A stretch of DNA of 64,000 bases from Vitis vinifera (GCF_030704535.1 NC_081822.1:3959001-4023000); one strand, 5' to 3'. Positions 32,501 to 46,954 are shown, counted from the stretch's first letter. The notes: generated by a model not told the origin, from the sequence alone. A program made the numbers and translations.

Positions 32501-35203
32501 AAGTTTTATCAAAGAGGTAGAAATTTATTCCCTTTTCATCCCTTGAAAATATACCTCAGAGCACCCCGACTCTAATAATACTTAGGGGACAATGCAGGAA
32601 GGATGTGCTTATAAGGATGACTAAGCATGAAAAGTAGAATAACAATCATTTATCCATACAAACTAATTTCTTCAACCACAATGACAATTTAAAAGAAGAG
32701 TAATTGTGGGCCCATTAGCTAAAAAAAATAAAAGAAAAGGAATCAAGCCAAAAGGTGGAATACCCTGATCGTACCCATTTCAGGCCCATCAGCTAGAAAA
32801 AATAAAAGGAACCAAGCCAGTAGTGGAGTACCCTAATAGGTACTTCAACCTATCTCTCTTCACAATACCCCAATGGGTTTTTCAGCTTCTTCAAAATTGT
32901 ACCCATTTTGGGCCCATCAGCCCAAAAAAGAAAATAAAAATAAAAAATAAAAATAAAAGAAATGGAAACAAGCCAATAAGTGGGCCAAATAAAGCTCTTC
33001 ATAGGTTGAATTGACTTGGGCCTTGGTGAAAAATAACATTAAAATATGACAATTTTACAATTATTTTTAAATCTACCCTACTTTGAAAGATTTCAATTGA
33101 AAGATCATTTTAGTTCAATTTTGAAAAATAATTTTTAATTGATATTATAAAAAATGTTGTGGAATGGAAAATAATTTCAAAATACTACATTTTAATTTTA
33201 TTTTTTCAAAAAATCTAAACTTATATAAATATAAATATAGATATAAGGTTACATTTAATTTTTGGAAAATAGTAAGATTCCCATTATTGAAGAAAAATTA
33301 TGAGAAATATTTTTTAAAATTTGAAAAATCATTTGTACCGTTGAAAAATCATTTATAATATTTTTGAGCAAATACTTGATAGACGATTTTTCTAAAAACA
33401 CTTTTTGTAATCCCCTCATACTTAACCATATAGATATTTTATGTTTTAAGTCCAAATAAATCATCGTGACCTTAAAACGCATTTAGATAGTTAAAAAAAA
33501 TTCATATTTATATGATGTTATGAACTTTTTTTATTTTATTTTATACGAGATATTACAAACATCTATATATATATATACACGATATTATCATTATGTTTCA
33601 TAGAATTGTAGAGTCAAACAGACAAATACCCCCTATGGGCCTAAACAATCTCTCACATTGAGTTATGTATCAATTCTGATATAATCTGTAATGAGTAACA
33701 CTAAACTATGTAGATATTATTTGCTCTGAGCCAACAATAACCCTAATGGCTTTAAAATGCATTTGCATAATTAATAAGAATCTATACTTAAATAATGTTA
33801 AGAACTTTCTCGCATATCCAATATGAGATATCATATTTTCAAAGAAAACATTTTTAATAAAAAAATTTAAGTAAAAACATTAAATATTAGAGAAAAGGAA
33901 AAAAAGTTTTGAAAAAAATATGATTCTTATGCCAAAAAAAAAAGAAGGAAAATTCATAAAATTGTGCTTCCCATTTTCCTTATAAAAATGCTTTAGGAAA
34001 GTTTGGGAAAGAGCATTCTTCAAAAAAAAAAAAAATCAATTTCTTTATAGACAATTAAATTGGAAAAAAAAAAAACTTAATTTTCATTTTTTTTGGCTCT
34101 TTACTTTTTTTCTTTCCAACTTTCAAAGAAGGAGGAAAAATGATAATAAGGACAAAGAAAATACATAATAAAAAAATAGGAAATAATATAAGGAGGACGT
34201 TCACAGAATGATCAAAAGTGATTAATAATGTATTAAATGTAGACTTTGTCAATGTAATCAACATTTACCAGCTAACAAAACGACAAAAGAGTTACAAAAG
34301 TGGGGATGCCTTTCAAAGCCTATTCAACCGAGGGGAAGCACAAGGCCATGCCCAATGAGCGATATTATTCTGTGACCGAAATTGAAATGTTAAGTACAAT
34401 CGTCACAAAGGAAAGGCGTAGGCCCACTTTAATGCGGCAGATATGCTTCGAGATGCCATCTCAATGCCGCACTCGGCACTCATCATGATGATTTCGCTTT
34501 GGAATCCTAGGTAGGATCTGACTCATCTGAGGCGGCACTGATTATTTGGGACGATGGTGGAAATCTCTCCCACTCGCTCACTCTTCCACTCTTCACTCTC
34601 CTCTCTCGGTTTCCAAAAAGGTCAAAAGGCATCCATGCGTGGTCACTACTCTCGAAATCCATAGTAAGTTGTTTTTTTGACACATAGCCGTGGGACCACT
34701 CACGTGTCGTTTTCCTGCTGTTTCAACTTCCAACTTCAATACTACCATCATTTCTTTTCAACTCATAAAGCGGGAGGTAGGTGCCTGCCTGAATTCAAAT
34801 TTCCTTTCAACTTTTTTGAATTTTCTGAACATAAAAATGTATGGTACATATTTTTTCTTTTTTTTTTGAATTCAACCCAAGATAAGTGTTATATTAATAA
34901 TTTTAGTTTTAATTTTTGAGTTAAAGTTGGGCAACAAACTCAAAGGGCTCAGCCCCTTGGTGGAAAATAATTTTCAGGTCTAAAACTGTAGAAGACTAAA
35001 AATAGCAACCACCAGACACCAGGCAGTGACACGCACGATCACGAGATCATTATTGGAGGTGCGCACTGTGCGCCCTGCGCATGTTAAGTCTTTCTCGTTC
35101 TCCTCTTGCCCCCACCGTCTGTGTCTTGTAACGCAGCCTTCAGTCACACTGCTCTGCTACTCGCACACCAGCTCCCTTTCTTTGTCTTTTGGAGTTCTTT
35201 CTC

Positions 35204-38200
35204 ATGGCGATTCGATCCTTGATTCCTCTCTTAATGGCGTACCTCCTCGTCGTCGATGCTGCCATTGCTGTCACATTTTCGTCAAAGCTCATTCATCGCT
35301 TCTCCGACGAGGCCAAGGCGTTTTTCGTTTCCAGGAACGGCAATATCTTTGCTGATTCGTGGCCGAAGAAGAGGAGCTTTGATTACTACAGGTTGCTTCT
35401 GAGTAGCGACTTGAAGCGCCAGAAGTTGAAGCTGGGAGCGGAATATCAGCTCTTGTTTCCATCTGAAGGAAGCGACGCTCTGTTCTTGGGTAATGAATTT
35501 GGCTGGTGAGTTAACTCAGTCTACGCTTAATCTTTCATGTTCTATTTGCTTTTGTTTTGATTATCATATTACTCCGTGTGTGGATATTTGCTTGCTTAGC
35601 TTTGCAGATATTTGTTAATTATTATCTTTCACTTGTGTGGGATTTGATTTGACCAAATGTTTGCGAATTGTGAGTTTTGCGATATGCTAACCAGTTTACT
35701 TTTGCCATTTAATCACACTGGCATATTCACATTGGACAATGGATTGAGAAAGGTCCCTAGACTTGAGAGTCGAGACTCCGTAAACCCTTGGATCACGAAG
35801 AGAGAAGTGTCAACATTTCGTTTACTTCTCCCTCATGGAGGTGGAGTTTAGGGTCTAGGAACAATATTATATTAAAAATGGAAAAGATAAAGCTGTTCTT
35901 TTTGGTCTCTAGTAATTTTGATATGATTACACTTTGAATTCAACAGTAAAGGAAGTATTAACTTTAATTTGGATTGGATCCCGGAATCCCTGCTTACCTA
36001 TTATTCCATATGATATCTATGATATCCATCAAACAGTCTCCTAACCAGGATACACAGAACTGAGACAAGAATACATTCTTTGAATGGTATCCTTGTCAGG
36101 TAGCTAATAGCTTCCTGAATACCTGAAGAGCAATGGGGAAGAGAAAATGACAACTGGTTCATTGTTTTTGATCTACAAATCAGAAGTGATCAAGGCATGT
36201 TATGATTGTAGAGAAACAAATATTTCATCTAGAAGAATAATTTGATAGAATTTTCAATGATTTGGAATAAAATTTGCTCCATTCACAATTTTGGTACAAG
36301 TCTTTTACATGATCGAACTATATGCAGTTTAATTGAGTTATGCATGCATTGTGAAAGTGGTTTATAGTTTAGGATCTCTTAAAAAACTTTGGAATATTGT
36401 CAAAATGTTGTCATTGTTTGTGATTGAAAAAAAAAGAACTAAATTGATTATTATGTGCTCTATTCCTATGATATGTGAATGCTTTTGTTAAAACCTTCTC
36501 TTTTATTTTTTCCTTTTCAGGTTACATTACACTTGGATTGATATAGGAACACCGAATGTCTCTTTTCTTGTTGCATTGGATGCTGGGAGCGATTTGCTTT
36601 GGGTTCCTTGTGATTGTATGCAATGTGCTCCCTTGTCTGCCAGCTACTATGATAGATTGGTAGGCTAACCATCTCTACCCCAGTTCTGTTCTACTTTCTT
36701 TATCATGTTTACTACAATGAAAAATCAATTTTATTTCATTATATTAGTGCAGATTTATGTTTTTTTGGTTCTTTGTGGTCATTAATGAGACAATAATATG
36801 CACTTAGGCCTTGAAAACTATATGCAAAATTATTGGTTACTACAGCTTATTCATATACAGCTTCAATGAGGATGAAAATGGGAAGAGGGGGTGCTTGAGC
36901 TTCCAAGACTTGATAAGTTTGTCAAAATTCTTCACCAATCATAGAGGGCTCCGCTAATTCAATGAAATTTCTAATCGGGCTTTTCTCAAAATTCATCTTT
37001 TGCTCCCATGATTTTCATTAGCAATTTTCTTCTGGATTCTATCATAGAGTATTGATGCATGCAATTGTCTTTTTAGCTCAAAAACTTTACTCAATGCTTT
37101 TCTCTTCTTTTACCTTGAGTCTCTTCCGTTGAACTCTATTTGCTGCAAATATTAAATCAAAGCACAGAAAATTTATGAAGTCATGTGTTGCATCACCTTG
37201 TCACTACAGCATGATCACCACTCACCCAGTTTGCAATTGACAGTGATGAGTCATAACCTTTCATCCTTGCAAAATAATGTTTCTGGTTCCTACTTACAAG
37301 TTAGATGAATAGGTTAATTAGTGTAATTAAGCAGAGGCTGCACAGGGGAAACTATATTATTGTTGGTATATCCTTTTCTCTTTGTTTTATGCTTGTTTTA
37401 ATTTTTGTTGCTAAATAGGTATTGACCGAACTGCAAATGTGTTTGCTTCAATTGATTTGTGCAGTAGTTCAGCTAAGATTGGTAACAGGTTTTGCAGTTA
37501 ATTCCAATAATTGATTGGTAGGTGTTCCCTCGTATTTGGGACATCTATAATGCAGGGTAGAGATCTGAATGAGTATAGCCCATCTTTATCAAGCACCAGC
37601 AAGCCCCTATCTTGCAATGATCAATTATGTGAACTGGGTTCAGACTGCAAAAGTTCAAAGGACCCTTGCCCTTACCTTGCTAGCTACTATTCAGAGAATA
37701 CCTCAAGTTCTGGTTTGCTGATCGAGGACCGACTACATTTGGCACCATTCAGTGAACATGCATCCCGAAGTTCGGTGTGGGCTTCAGTCATTATAGGGTG
37801 TGTCTATATTGTTTCATCTGTCCATTTTTACAACCTGATGCATTTATAAGTTTCATTAATCACAATTTTTTTTTTCATAATTATGCTTAAGCTCATTATA
37901 GTTTTTATTTCTGTTGTCTGTTTCCCTTCAATGCAGCTGTGGTAGGAAACAAAGTGGTGCTTTTTCAGATGGAGCGGCTCCTGATGGTCTTATGGGATTG
38001 GGACCTGGGGACCTTTCAGTTCCTAGTTTGCTAGCAAAAGCAGGATTGGTTCGAAATACTTTCTCAATTTGTTTTGACGATAATCATTCTGGGACAATTT
38101 TGTTTGGTGACCAAGGACTTGTGACCCAAAAATCTACATCATTTGTGCCTTTAGAAGGAAAATTGTATGCACTTCTATTTGCTGGCCTCAGTCTTATAGA

Positions 38201-41200
38201 TGCTGTAGTATCCTTGGTGTGCTCTTTGTAATTAACTCTTGAATTATTTCAGTGTTACCTATCTTATTGAGGTGGAGGGTTACCTCGTTGGGAGTTCTTC
38301 TCTTAAGACAGCAGGATTTCAAGCTCTGGTTGACAGTGGAACATCATTCACATTTCTTCCATATGAAATTTATGAAAAAATTGTTGTGGAGGTGCTTCTC
38401 TTGTTTTTAATTCTATAATATATATTCATTTCCTTGTCAGCTGGCTAACATGCTTCATTTCTTGATTATAGTTTGACAAACAAGTGAATGCTACAAGGTC
38501 CAGCTTCAAAGGGTCCCCCTGGAAGTACTGTTATAATTCTAGGTGGATTTCGTGTACTAGACGAGGAGGATTTTGGAAGCCTTTTTTCTCATTTTTCTCT
38601 TGGAGTTGATTGTTGGCTTTTTTATTGTTTTTGTTTTTTGCAACAGTTCACAGGAATTGCTCAACATTCCTACTGTGACACTTGTGTTTGCTATGAACCA
38701 AAGTTTTATAGTACATAATCCTGTTATTAAGTTAATCTCGGAGAATGAGGTGAGCAATTCTATTTCTTTCTGCAACTATAAAACTGAATCAATTTCATTT
38801 GTATGTAACTTTATGCACTAAACATGAGCCATGATCATTTATACTTAAAAGTATTGGTTTACAACTAATTCCTAGTATAACCTTAGTGTACCTTTCCGCA
38901 AGCCTGAAATATTTTTCTCTGAGAGTTCCACTAATACCGAATCACCTGAATTTCATACTAGTCTGCAAAATCAACTGTGAGTGCTTTCATATACTATTTT
39001 TTACTCAAGTAAATTTCCATCTCCCAGTCTCAAGCTTCTCTCCTATGGTTTCCATTGAATTCCTGAACTTCCCAGAAGAAAAAAGTATTTAATTTGGTAT
39101 GTAGTCCTAAGGAAAAAATTGCTTGTAATATCAGTTTGAAATAACTGTCATTTACTGTGTCTTTAGAATTCTTCTTCACTTCTGCTGGATGTACAGAATG
39201 AATCCCCAATATATTTGTATTTTCTGGGTTGTTGATTCCTCAAATGCAGTGGAGGACTAGTACCACATAATATCTTACTGACCCTTCTTTAGATGCAGAT
39301 TTGTCAGCCTGAGGTCTTGATACCTTAAAATCTTAATTTCATTGTAGTACCCAATTTTCCTGTAACAATATCTAGTTTTTCGTAATACCCAATTTCCCTG
39401 TAACACTATCTAATTTTCTTACTGGCCTGAAAAGCCAAGTTTTTCTCTTGCTATTACATCTCTGTTGCTAAAGTTAGAGTAGTAATTTCTAAAAATGTCC
39501 AGGGATTAGCGTAAACAATTTGAATTTTGTGGACTTAGTTTCCTGCATAACCTGTGAGATAATATTAATGTTTTTGTCTTGTACATATTCTTATTGATAG
39601 TTGATTTAGTCCTCTGGTGCAAAAGCTGTCCATGCAGTTGAATGTGGTTACTGGGTAAATATCAACTGTCTTGGACTTTGTGGTGCAGGAATTCAATGTT
39701 TTCTGTTTACCTATCCAGCCTATACATGAAGAATTTGGCATCATTGGCCGTGAGTACACCCCTATGCCTCTTGATGCGAACACAAAATTTTAGTTTTATC
39801 TCTTCATCTCTCTCTCTCTCTCTCTCTCTCTGTATATATATATATAGATAGATATATATGTATGTATGCATATATACACACATATCTCTAACAGCAAATG
39901 GACTTATATTATGCAGAAAACTTCATGTGGGGTTATCGCATGGTGTTCGATAGGGAAAATTTGAAGCTGGGTTGGTCTACTTCCAATTGTAAGTTACATT
40001 ATGTTTTCCTGCTTCAGGAGAAACCATTGTCTCTAATCTACCAGATACCTTGTTTTCAGTTGCAGAGTTTGTAGATATAGGTTATGCTTTGATTTCAGAT
40101 ATGCTTGCTAATGGATTGTTGACATGCCAGACTATTGACAACAGCACACATATGCCCACACTTGTTCAAGACCAGCTTGAATAATTAAAAAAGGATTCAC
40201 CTTTATTTGGCTTTGAAAATTTCTTAAATGAGTGGCCTTGTTTACCAGAAAGAGGAAAAAATCTTCGAGTTTACTACACCTTTTTGGTATAGGGGCTATT
40301 ATGAATTCACACTTCGTTATATTTTCTGCATAGACTCAAGAACATCAATGGATGCATGTTACTGCTGTATGGATGGTTGTAGTAGTGGCTACATTCCATT
40401 TCTACTATTGGTCAGGGTGAAGTCTAACTATTGCATCGCATGAGAATATAGCAACTCAACAAAGAGGTAGTAGCATTGGAATAATAATGCCATTTTTAGA
40501 AAAGTTAGAAAGGCAGGAAACTTTATATTGCATATTATTCATGCCATGCGCTTGTAAGTAATATTAAATAACAGACACATGTGTCACAAGTGCAACTGTA
40601 AATAACATTTTTTGGTGTTACATTGATTTTATGCATTTCAAGTGCAAGGGTATCAGGATTTAGAATTTAGAATTTATAAATCCCGAGAGGTACACATCTC
40701 CAAACAACATGGACTTTTGCTATTCAAATTCACAAGTTTAGGATTTAAAGTCAGCTTGGGGAATTTTACTCAAGCCCCATACTGTAAAAAGTCTTTACCA
40801 TAATCCAAATGCATATGAATCTGCTCATTAAATATTTTTCTGGTTTTTTGTTTCTTTCATTTCTTGTTCCTATGGATTGCATTTGGATCCAGAAAGAAAA
40901 GGAGAAGCAATTGCTTTCTCAAGCATTTTCCTTTCCTTCTCTTAATTCTAGTCCAGATTTGATTGGGAATCTTTTTCAATCTAAAAGCCTATTTTAGATG
41001 CTTTCTGTGATTTTATTTTTTGACATGCTTCCACTCAGCAATGCTTATAGCCTTCAACTGTCCATGGACTAATATTGATCCATGTTGCATCCACAGGTCA
41101 AGATATAACCGATGGTAAAATAATGCATTTAACACCACCTCCAAATGATAGATCTCCAAACCCACTGCCAACCAATCAGCAACAGATGACCCCTAGTAGG

Positions 41201-41335
41201 CATGCTGTTGCTCCTGCTGTTGCTGGAAGGACTCCCGCAAAATCTGCTGCAGTGTCACCTCTTGCTTTTCCCTACTGGCTCTGTTTGATGAATTTGCTGC
41301 TAGTGTTGATGCGTTTGTTTGTTCTAGATGTCTAA
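35204..41335 (+). CDS. Aspartic proteinase-like protein 1 (A1 family), probably GPI-anchored
   Basis: Ten exons: 35204-35505, 36521-36659, 37556-37797, 37937-38164, 38253-38391, 38472-38542, 38647-38749, 39689-39749, 39917-39988, 41097-41335; total 1596 bases, 531 aa. All introns are GT-AG and the frame closes. Residues 1-22 are a signal peptide (LIPLLMAYLLVVDAAIA). The first active-site motif is at 121-124 (LDAGSDLLWVPC), the second at 331-334 (LVDSGTSFTFLPYE). The cysteines CDCMQCAP and CNDQLCELGSDC are those of plant atypical pepsin-like proteases. FGIIGQNFMWGYRMVFDREN is the conserved late motif. A Pro/Ser-rich linker and a C-terminal hydrophobic tail (LCLMNLLLVLMRLFVLDV) suggest a GPI anchor, so the enzyme would sit outside the plasma membrane. 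It belongs with the At5g10080 group. The first motif has DAG rather than DTG. Substrate unknown. Confidence 0.93.
39811..39885. repeat. (CT)n(TA)n microsatellite in proteinase intron 8
   Basis: About 20 bases of CT followed by TA and GATA-like repeats. Confidence 0.85.
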
Positions 41336-44313
41336 TATAAAACTCCTCTCCGCATCCCCAACTAATGTAAATCATAGTTCCCCAACAATGAAGGGAGGTA
41401 CTCTTTTGGGTCATTGTATTGATTGGTTATGGTAGTAGGTAGAATTTTCTTTTTGGTGGTTCTCTACTTTCAGTGGTAGGTTATTTTTAGTTTTTGTTTG
41501 CATATTCATGAACAGATTTAACTATCTCTATTTTTGTTGGCTTATAAATTGTGGAATTAAGATAAGTTTATGCAAAGTGATGCAAGTCTATGAAAAGATT
41601 CTGTGAGCTTATTTATTTCTTTTAGGGAGACAGGTTTTAGGTTTTGGTGTAATTTAAATGAAAATAGTGTGTGGACGATTAAATGGGAAAAATCGCCCCA
41701 AAGGACAGCAAAATCAGTAATGAACAAAATTATGAAATGTAAGGTTTCATGATTGGTTGTGGTTTTAATATGCCTAGGCCTGGCAGATGCCTTTCTTCTT
41801 TTTATCCTTGTTATAGAGATGATGCTGTTGTTAACAAGTCGGCCAAGCTACCAAGCATGTAGCAACTGCCTTTTCTTTGTTATAAGTTATTATTATTAAA
41901 AAAATCAATTAATTGATGGAAGCAATGATCATCGACTCGGAGCACCCAGTCATCTTTGTTACACGTCCTGGAATCCAGTAAATCAAACTGACGCAGTTAT
42001 GATAGAAAGCCGCGGAGCCGAGGCTGATCGGGGTTCCGTCAGTATGTCTGTGCAATAGTGCTTCAGATTTGAGTTAGGAAACTTTTGAGAAGTATTTTTC
42101 TTTTTCATCTCTCACCGATTTACTCTGGAACTGGAAATTTATGCCACGTGTAGTTCATATAAAGGACTACTAGATTAGGTACTAAAGAATATTATGCTCA
42201 GAAAAGGCTTCCAGAAAAAACATTCCCGGGAAAGTTATGGGCCTAAGAGAAACCAACGCAGATGCGTGTGGGACACTGCAGAGATATGGCTATGTCCCAT
42301 GTAGCCTTTTTTTTTTTTTTTTTTTAATAAAAGTGGTGGGTCAGTTAAGCTTGCTGTCAATAATAGAGTTTCTTTACAGAATACGATTGAGATGTTATTA
42401 GATGCGTTGGGGCCTTCCACCTTCAAAGCAGGCTCCTCTTGTCTTTACTGGAATGCCATCCTTCAATATATGGTCTACTATTGGGGCCTTTTGCAAGCCT
42501 GCTTGTTCGAGGTTGGTCCAACTAATTAGTTTCCCGCATTTATGCAACTGGATATGTACGTTAAGAAAGCTTGAACGATATTCATGTTCTTGGAGGGCGC
42601 CTGTTTGGACATTCTATGCCTATTGATTCGAGTAAGATATATCAACTATTGTAAAATTATAGTGTCATCAGTGTAGTTGATATTTGTCGTCACAGAGTCA
42701 CATTAATGGTGATCGATGCATGCAGATGGCCTAGCTACATGATTTGAATGAATTAATGTCAGTTTGGTTGTTGGGATCTCGAAAGTTTGTATCCATCTTT
42801 GACATGATGGTGATGGCGACTTCAAACAGTGATGGTGATGCAAATGGTTCCACATGTATCCCACCTGGGTATGGCACATACATACCCAGAATCGACAGGA
42901 CGGTGTTGGCTGGGGCCATCAGTGATATTATACAATTATGTGGCTTGTGTCGTGGATGGTGGGCACGGTCTGTTCTCGGTGACTCGGTCAATACAAATTT
43001 AAGAAAGCTTCATGGAAGTTGCAGCCCACTTGTTCTTCTCCACGTACTTTTAATACCAAAACATATGGTTAGTATCTACATATCAAACGATGGAAACTGC
43101 TGATTTTACTATTTGCACACTGTACAAATGATCAACTGATGACACAGGATATGGAGCACTGCTGGTGTTGGCGTTCTGTCCTTGAGTGGAGCCATGGCTC
43201 TGGCCCAGCAGAGCAATGGAAGAACCTAGACGCATCTGGTGTCTCGGTGGTGGATCTACCATTATATCAATCAATGCCTTGCAGCTCCCTCTCCCACCAG
43301 CAACCTCTACACAGTATACTCACTTATGGATTTTTGGGATCACTTAACTCTCTTCATTTTAGTATGATTGTTTACATTTTGCCTCCATTCAAATTGAGGA
43401 AAATGGAGATGTTTGCCTGTTGAACACGGCAGACAAAACAAAATGCCAAAAAACTAAAAATAAAAAATAAAAAAATCAGCCAAACAAGCCTTTGTCGTCA
43501 GGGTGGTGGGAGGCAAATGGGGGCCTAGGCATTTAAATACAGAAAAGGTGGTACTTTAAAATATATTCATCTACTAGCCTTGTGCCGTCTGTCATAGTAT
43601 CCAGATCCATCTGTGGCATTATCATTATTAGTATTATTATTTTTACGTTATCCACCTTTTTTCTACAACCCACCGCCCAATCAACCGAACACTTGACAAA
43701 AATGGACAATGGCAAGCAAACAAGATAGCTTTTTACCTGTGGGAAGCTACCACCATCTCCATTGGACTTTTGTTTCCACGCTGTCTATATATCGACCATT
43801 CATTTGTCCTTGTTGCCACCTGTCTTCAGGATAGCATGAATCGTGGCAGTGATCCAAGCATCCAAAATCCATCTCAGCTCATCTCATCACAATCAGGAAA
43901 TCCATACATTTAGTTTTGTATTACTTTTTTCAGGAGTCTCTTTCCTGAAGCGTTGCTCTCAAACTTTGCTATTTTACTTTCATATTTCGTGTACCCTAAG
44001 CATTGGACTCTCTCTTTTTAAACTCAGAAAAGTTTAGCCAGATTTGTGAAGGCAAATAAATCCAGGTTTACTTTAAGCACTGTTTAATGTTTGGGTGCCT
44101 GCTACCTTTTGTTATATCAACATGTATATAACGAAGAGCATGTGGTACTAAAGAGTTTACTTACATGAGAGCTAAAGGTACTGAGAGCGTGCAGCCTTTG
44201 GAGTCTTTTACTTTTTAGGTCTGTTTCCTTTCCAAGGAGAGGAGGGAATCTATAGGTTGAAGGGGAGTTTATTAGATACCTTTCCAACAGACCCACCCCT
44301 CTTTTTTGGATTC
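41336..44313. other. Intergenic region between the proteinase and HIPP genes
   Basis: The first part is the 3' UTR of the proteinase gene. Frames at 42402-42626, 42744-43103 (and its antisense at 42731-42991) and 43139-43423 are open, and the local composition is less AT-rich than elsewhere, but I recognise no domain and find no clear splice set. They may be a non-coding transcript or relic; I do not call a gene. Confidence 0.35.
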
Positions 44314-44320
44314 TATAAAT
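44314..44320 (+). promoter_or_regulatory. TATA box of the HIPP gene
   Basis: TATAAAT lies about 320 bases upstream of the HIPP ATG, followed by a CT-rich leader. Plausible core promoter; not tested. Confidence 0.45.
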
Positions 44321-44636
44321 TTATGCAATCCTTCAGGACAGGAGTAGTCTCTTAGCTTCTCTCTTCTCACCCATCAGCCTTTCACTTCTCATTACCGTAC
44401 TCCTTTCTCGCATTTCTCTAGCTCCCTGCTCATTAAAACTAAAGGAGGTTTACGTGTGGACCTTTTCTGCAACCTTAGATTGATTTTGTTTCTTTCAACG
44501 TCCAAAACCCTTTAAGCTTCAAGCTTCTCCTGAAGCTTTTGCATGTCTTTAAAGTTTGGTTTAGTTAGTTTCATATCTTATATTCTCCTTACAAGTTACA
44601 ACCGCTTCTCTAAAATCAATCAAAGAAACAAAAAAA

Positions 44637-45205
44637 ATGGGAGTTGTAGCTACTTTGGAATACTTTTCTGACCTACTCAGCAGCAAAAAAGGGAAGAAAA
44701 GGAAGCAACTGCAGACGGTAGATCTCAAAGTCAGGATGGACTGTGAGGGCTGCCAGCTAAAAGTGAAGAAAGCTCTTTCTTCGCTGAAAGGTATATTACA
44801 TATTCATCTGTAAGGATTTTTCAATTTGTCCCTGTATGCTGATAATGGCTAGTTTAGATGGGTTTGAGATAATTAACAGTATTTTTCAATCTTTTGTAAA
44901 CCTGAGCAGGAGTAAAATCTGTGGATGTAAACCTGAAACAACAGAAGGCGAGTGTTACTGGTTATGCAGATGCGAAGAAAGTGCTGAAGAAGGCACAGTC
45001 AACAGGGAAAAAGGCTGAGCTTTGGCCTTATGTTCCATACAATCTGGTGGCTCATCCCTACGTTGCTCAAGTTTATGACAAGAAGGCACCTCCTGGTTAT
45101 GTCCGGAGCTCGGAGAACCCTGCCATCACTGCTATGAGTCCATTGGAGGAACAGTACACCACCATGTTCAGCGATGATAATCCAAATGCTTGCTCCATCA
45201 TGTAA
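44637..45205 (+). CDS. Heavy-metal-associated isoprenylated plant protein (HIPP)
   Basis: Two exons, 44637-44790 and 44910-45205; 450 bases, 149 aa. Start context is AAAAAAATGGGA. The HMA domain starts at about residue 27 (LQTVDLKVRMDCEGCQLKVK) with the metal-binding MDCEGC (CxxC) motif. The conserved second half KKAELWPYVPYNLVAHPYVA and YDKKAPPGYVR follows, and the protein ends NPNACSIM, a CaaX box for farnesylation. HIPPs bind transition metals such as copper, zinc or cadmium and act at membranes or in the nucleus in metal balance and stress. The intron falls after SLKG, inside the HMA domain, as in other HIPPs. Length and ending fit the HIPP20-27 clade. Confidence 0.95.
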
Positions 45206-46720
45206 ATTAATGCAACCGAAAAATGTAAATCGAGTAATTAGTTACCATACAGCTTTGGCCTGTGTCCTACTGGAAAACTATTGTACCGTAGAGTTTTTCT
45301 TAAAATATATTTGAAGAGGTCTGTGGTGGACATGGGGGAACCGGAGAGTCACATGAATAGATAGAAACAGTGTGGGTTGTTATGAGATGGCTATCAGAAC
45401 TGTCCTTCACATATTATATATGATGTTTTTTGTGATTTCAGTACATGCATGCTTTTTCTAATACGCTGAAATTTCCCTTTCAAACAACTACTCTATATGG
45501 AAGGATGGAAATTTAGATCTTCAATTTTGCCTCAAAACTTTATCCATGACCCCGAAATTAATTAAAATTTATGAAAAAATGAGATAAAACTTTTAAATAT
45601 ATAGAGTAATAATATACATATTATTTTATTTATAAATATTTTTGTTTGCATTTAATTACAGTATAAAATTTATAAAAAAATTATTAATATATGATGGTTT
45701 TATCTTTTTAATAATAAGTTAAATTAAATTAAATTTAAAAATAAAATAATTAAAATTAATTTATTTGATAAAGTTTTGTTTTATAAAAAGTTTTAATATA
45801 TTATTCATAAAAAGTTACTATGATTTAGTTAGTCCATTAAGTTTCTTTGGTGACCTTCATTTAGGGATAAAATTCCGAAAAATATTGAAATTTCCCGATA
45901 AATTTCTGAAAATTTTCTTCAAGGACAAAATATCGAAAAATCAAGAAATTTTCTAATAAATTCCCAAAATTTTGACCAATCAAAATTTTCTCCCTATTTA
46001 TTTATTTTTTATTATTATTATTTTTGCATTGATCCAAAGTGATGTCCGAACGCGAAATTTCGGGATATTCTAGTCCCTGCCTATGTGATTGTATGGCTTC
46101 AAGAAAATGATTCAACGCAGAGAGGACATCATCCATGATGCACATGCACACCACAGCCCATAAAGATTACTTTACAGCCTATTTTCCACCTCTAGTCTCT
46201 GAAGTACCTTATATATATATATATATATATATCTTTTTGATTAGCTTCTCCAGATCAAAAGAATTCACAGTGATCTCTAATCAGGCCCAAACAGTGAACA
46301 CCGAAGACCACGGTTTATATATAGAAGTCATTTTTGGTAACAGAAAATGATAAGAATTTAGGGAGATGGTGTTGGATTATGAAGTCTGAATCAATTTTGT
46401 TGCATTTCATTTGAGATGTCAAGGGTTTAGCTGCTCGATTAGCTCCAAGGTCAAGAGTTTCATCATTGTAACTCTTTTTTTTCCGTTCTAATTAGTAGAT
46501 TATTGAGTATCGGTACATTATGTAGACGTAAGAATCCCATTGATTATAAAAAAGTATTAATTTTTTTTATATATATTTTATTTTTATTTTCTACTCACGT
46601 GTGTGTTTTGGTTAACAGATAGACCTTGAAAATGAATTTGATTGGAAAAGTTAATTGGCCATCATATGGTTTTCATTTTTTTTCTTAATTTACATGACAA
46701 TATAAATGCTATTTTTACAA
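45206..46720. other. HIPP 3' flank and AT-rich spacer
   Basis: HIPP 3' UTR to about 45440, then AT-rich sequence with a (TA)n run at about 46211-46232. No gene supported. Confidence 0.5.
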
Positions 46721-46954
46721 AAGCACTACAAAGAAAAATATATATGGTGATATTTATAATGAGTCATTATAAATATAGGGTTTCGCTACAACATAATGTC
46801 ACCTTGTCCACTAACATTATAGAGGGTACCAATTGATGATGTATTTGAAAGTGACACCAAAACAGATAAATGGTGACGCATTCAGAAGTGACACCATATA
46901 TTTTTAGTAATGTTTAATTTGATATAGAGTTGTGTGAGATATATAAGGTGTCAT

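Larger units (their letters stand above)
29000..35203. other. AT-rich gene-free region between the minus- and plus-strand gene blocks
   Basis: No host gene is supported for about 6 kb. It contains a 92 bp tandem duplication (29409-29600), a copia fossil (about 30900-32500) and many poly-A/poly-T runs. Near 35000 the promoter and leader of the aspartic proteinase-like gene begin. The stretch 34557-34640 looks like a TC-rich leader but has no frame after it. Confidence 0.5.
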
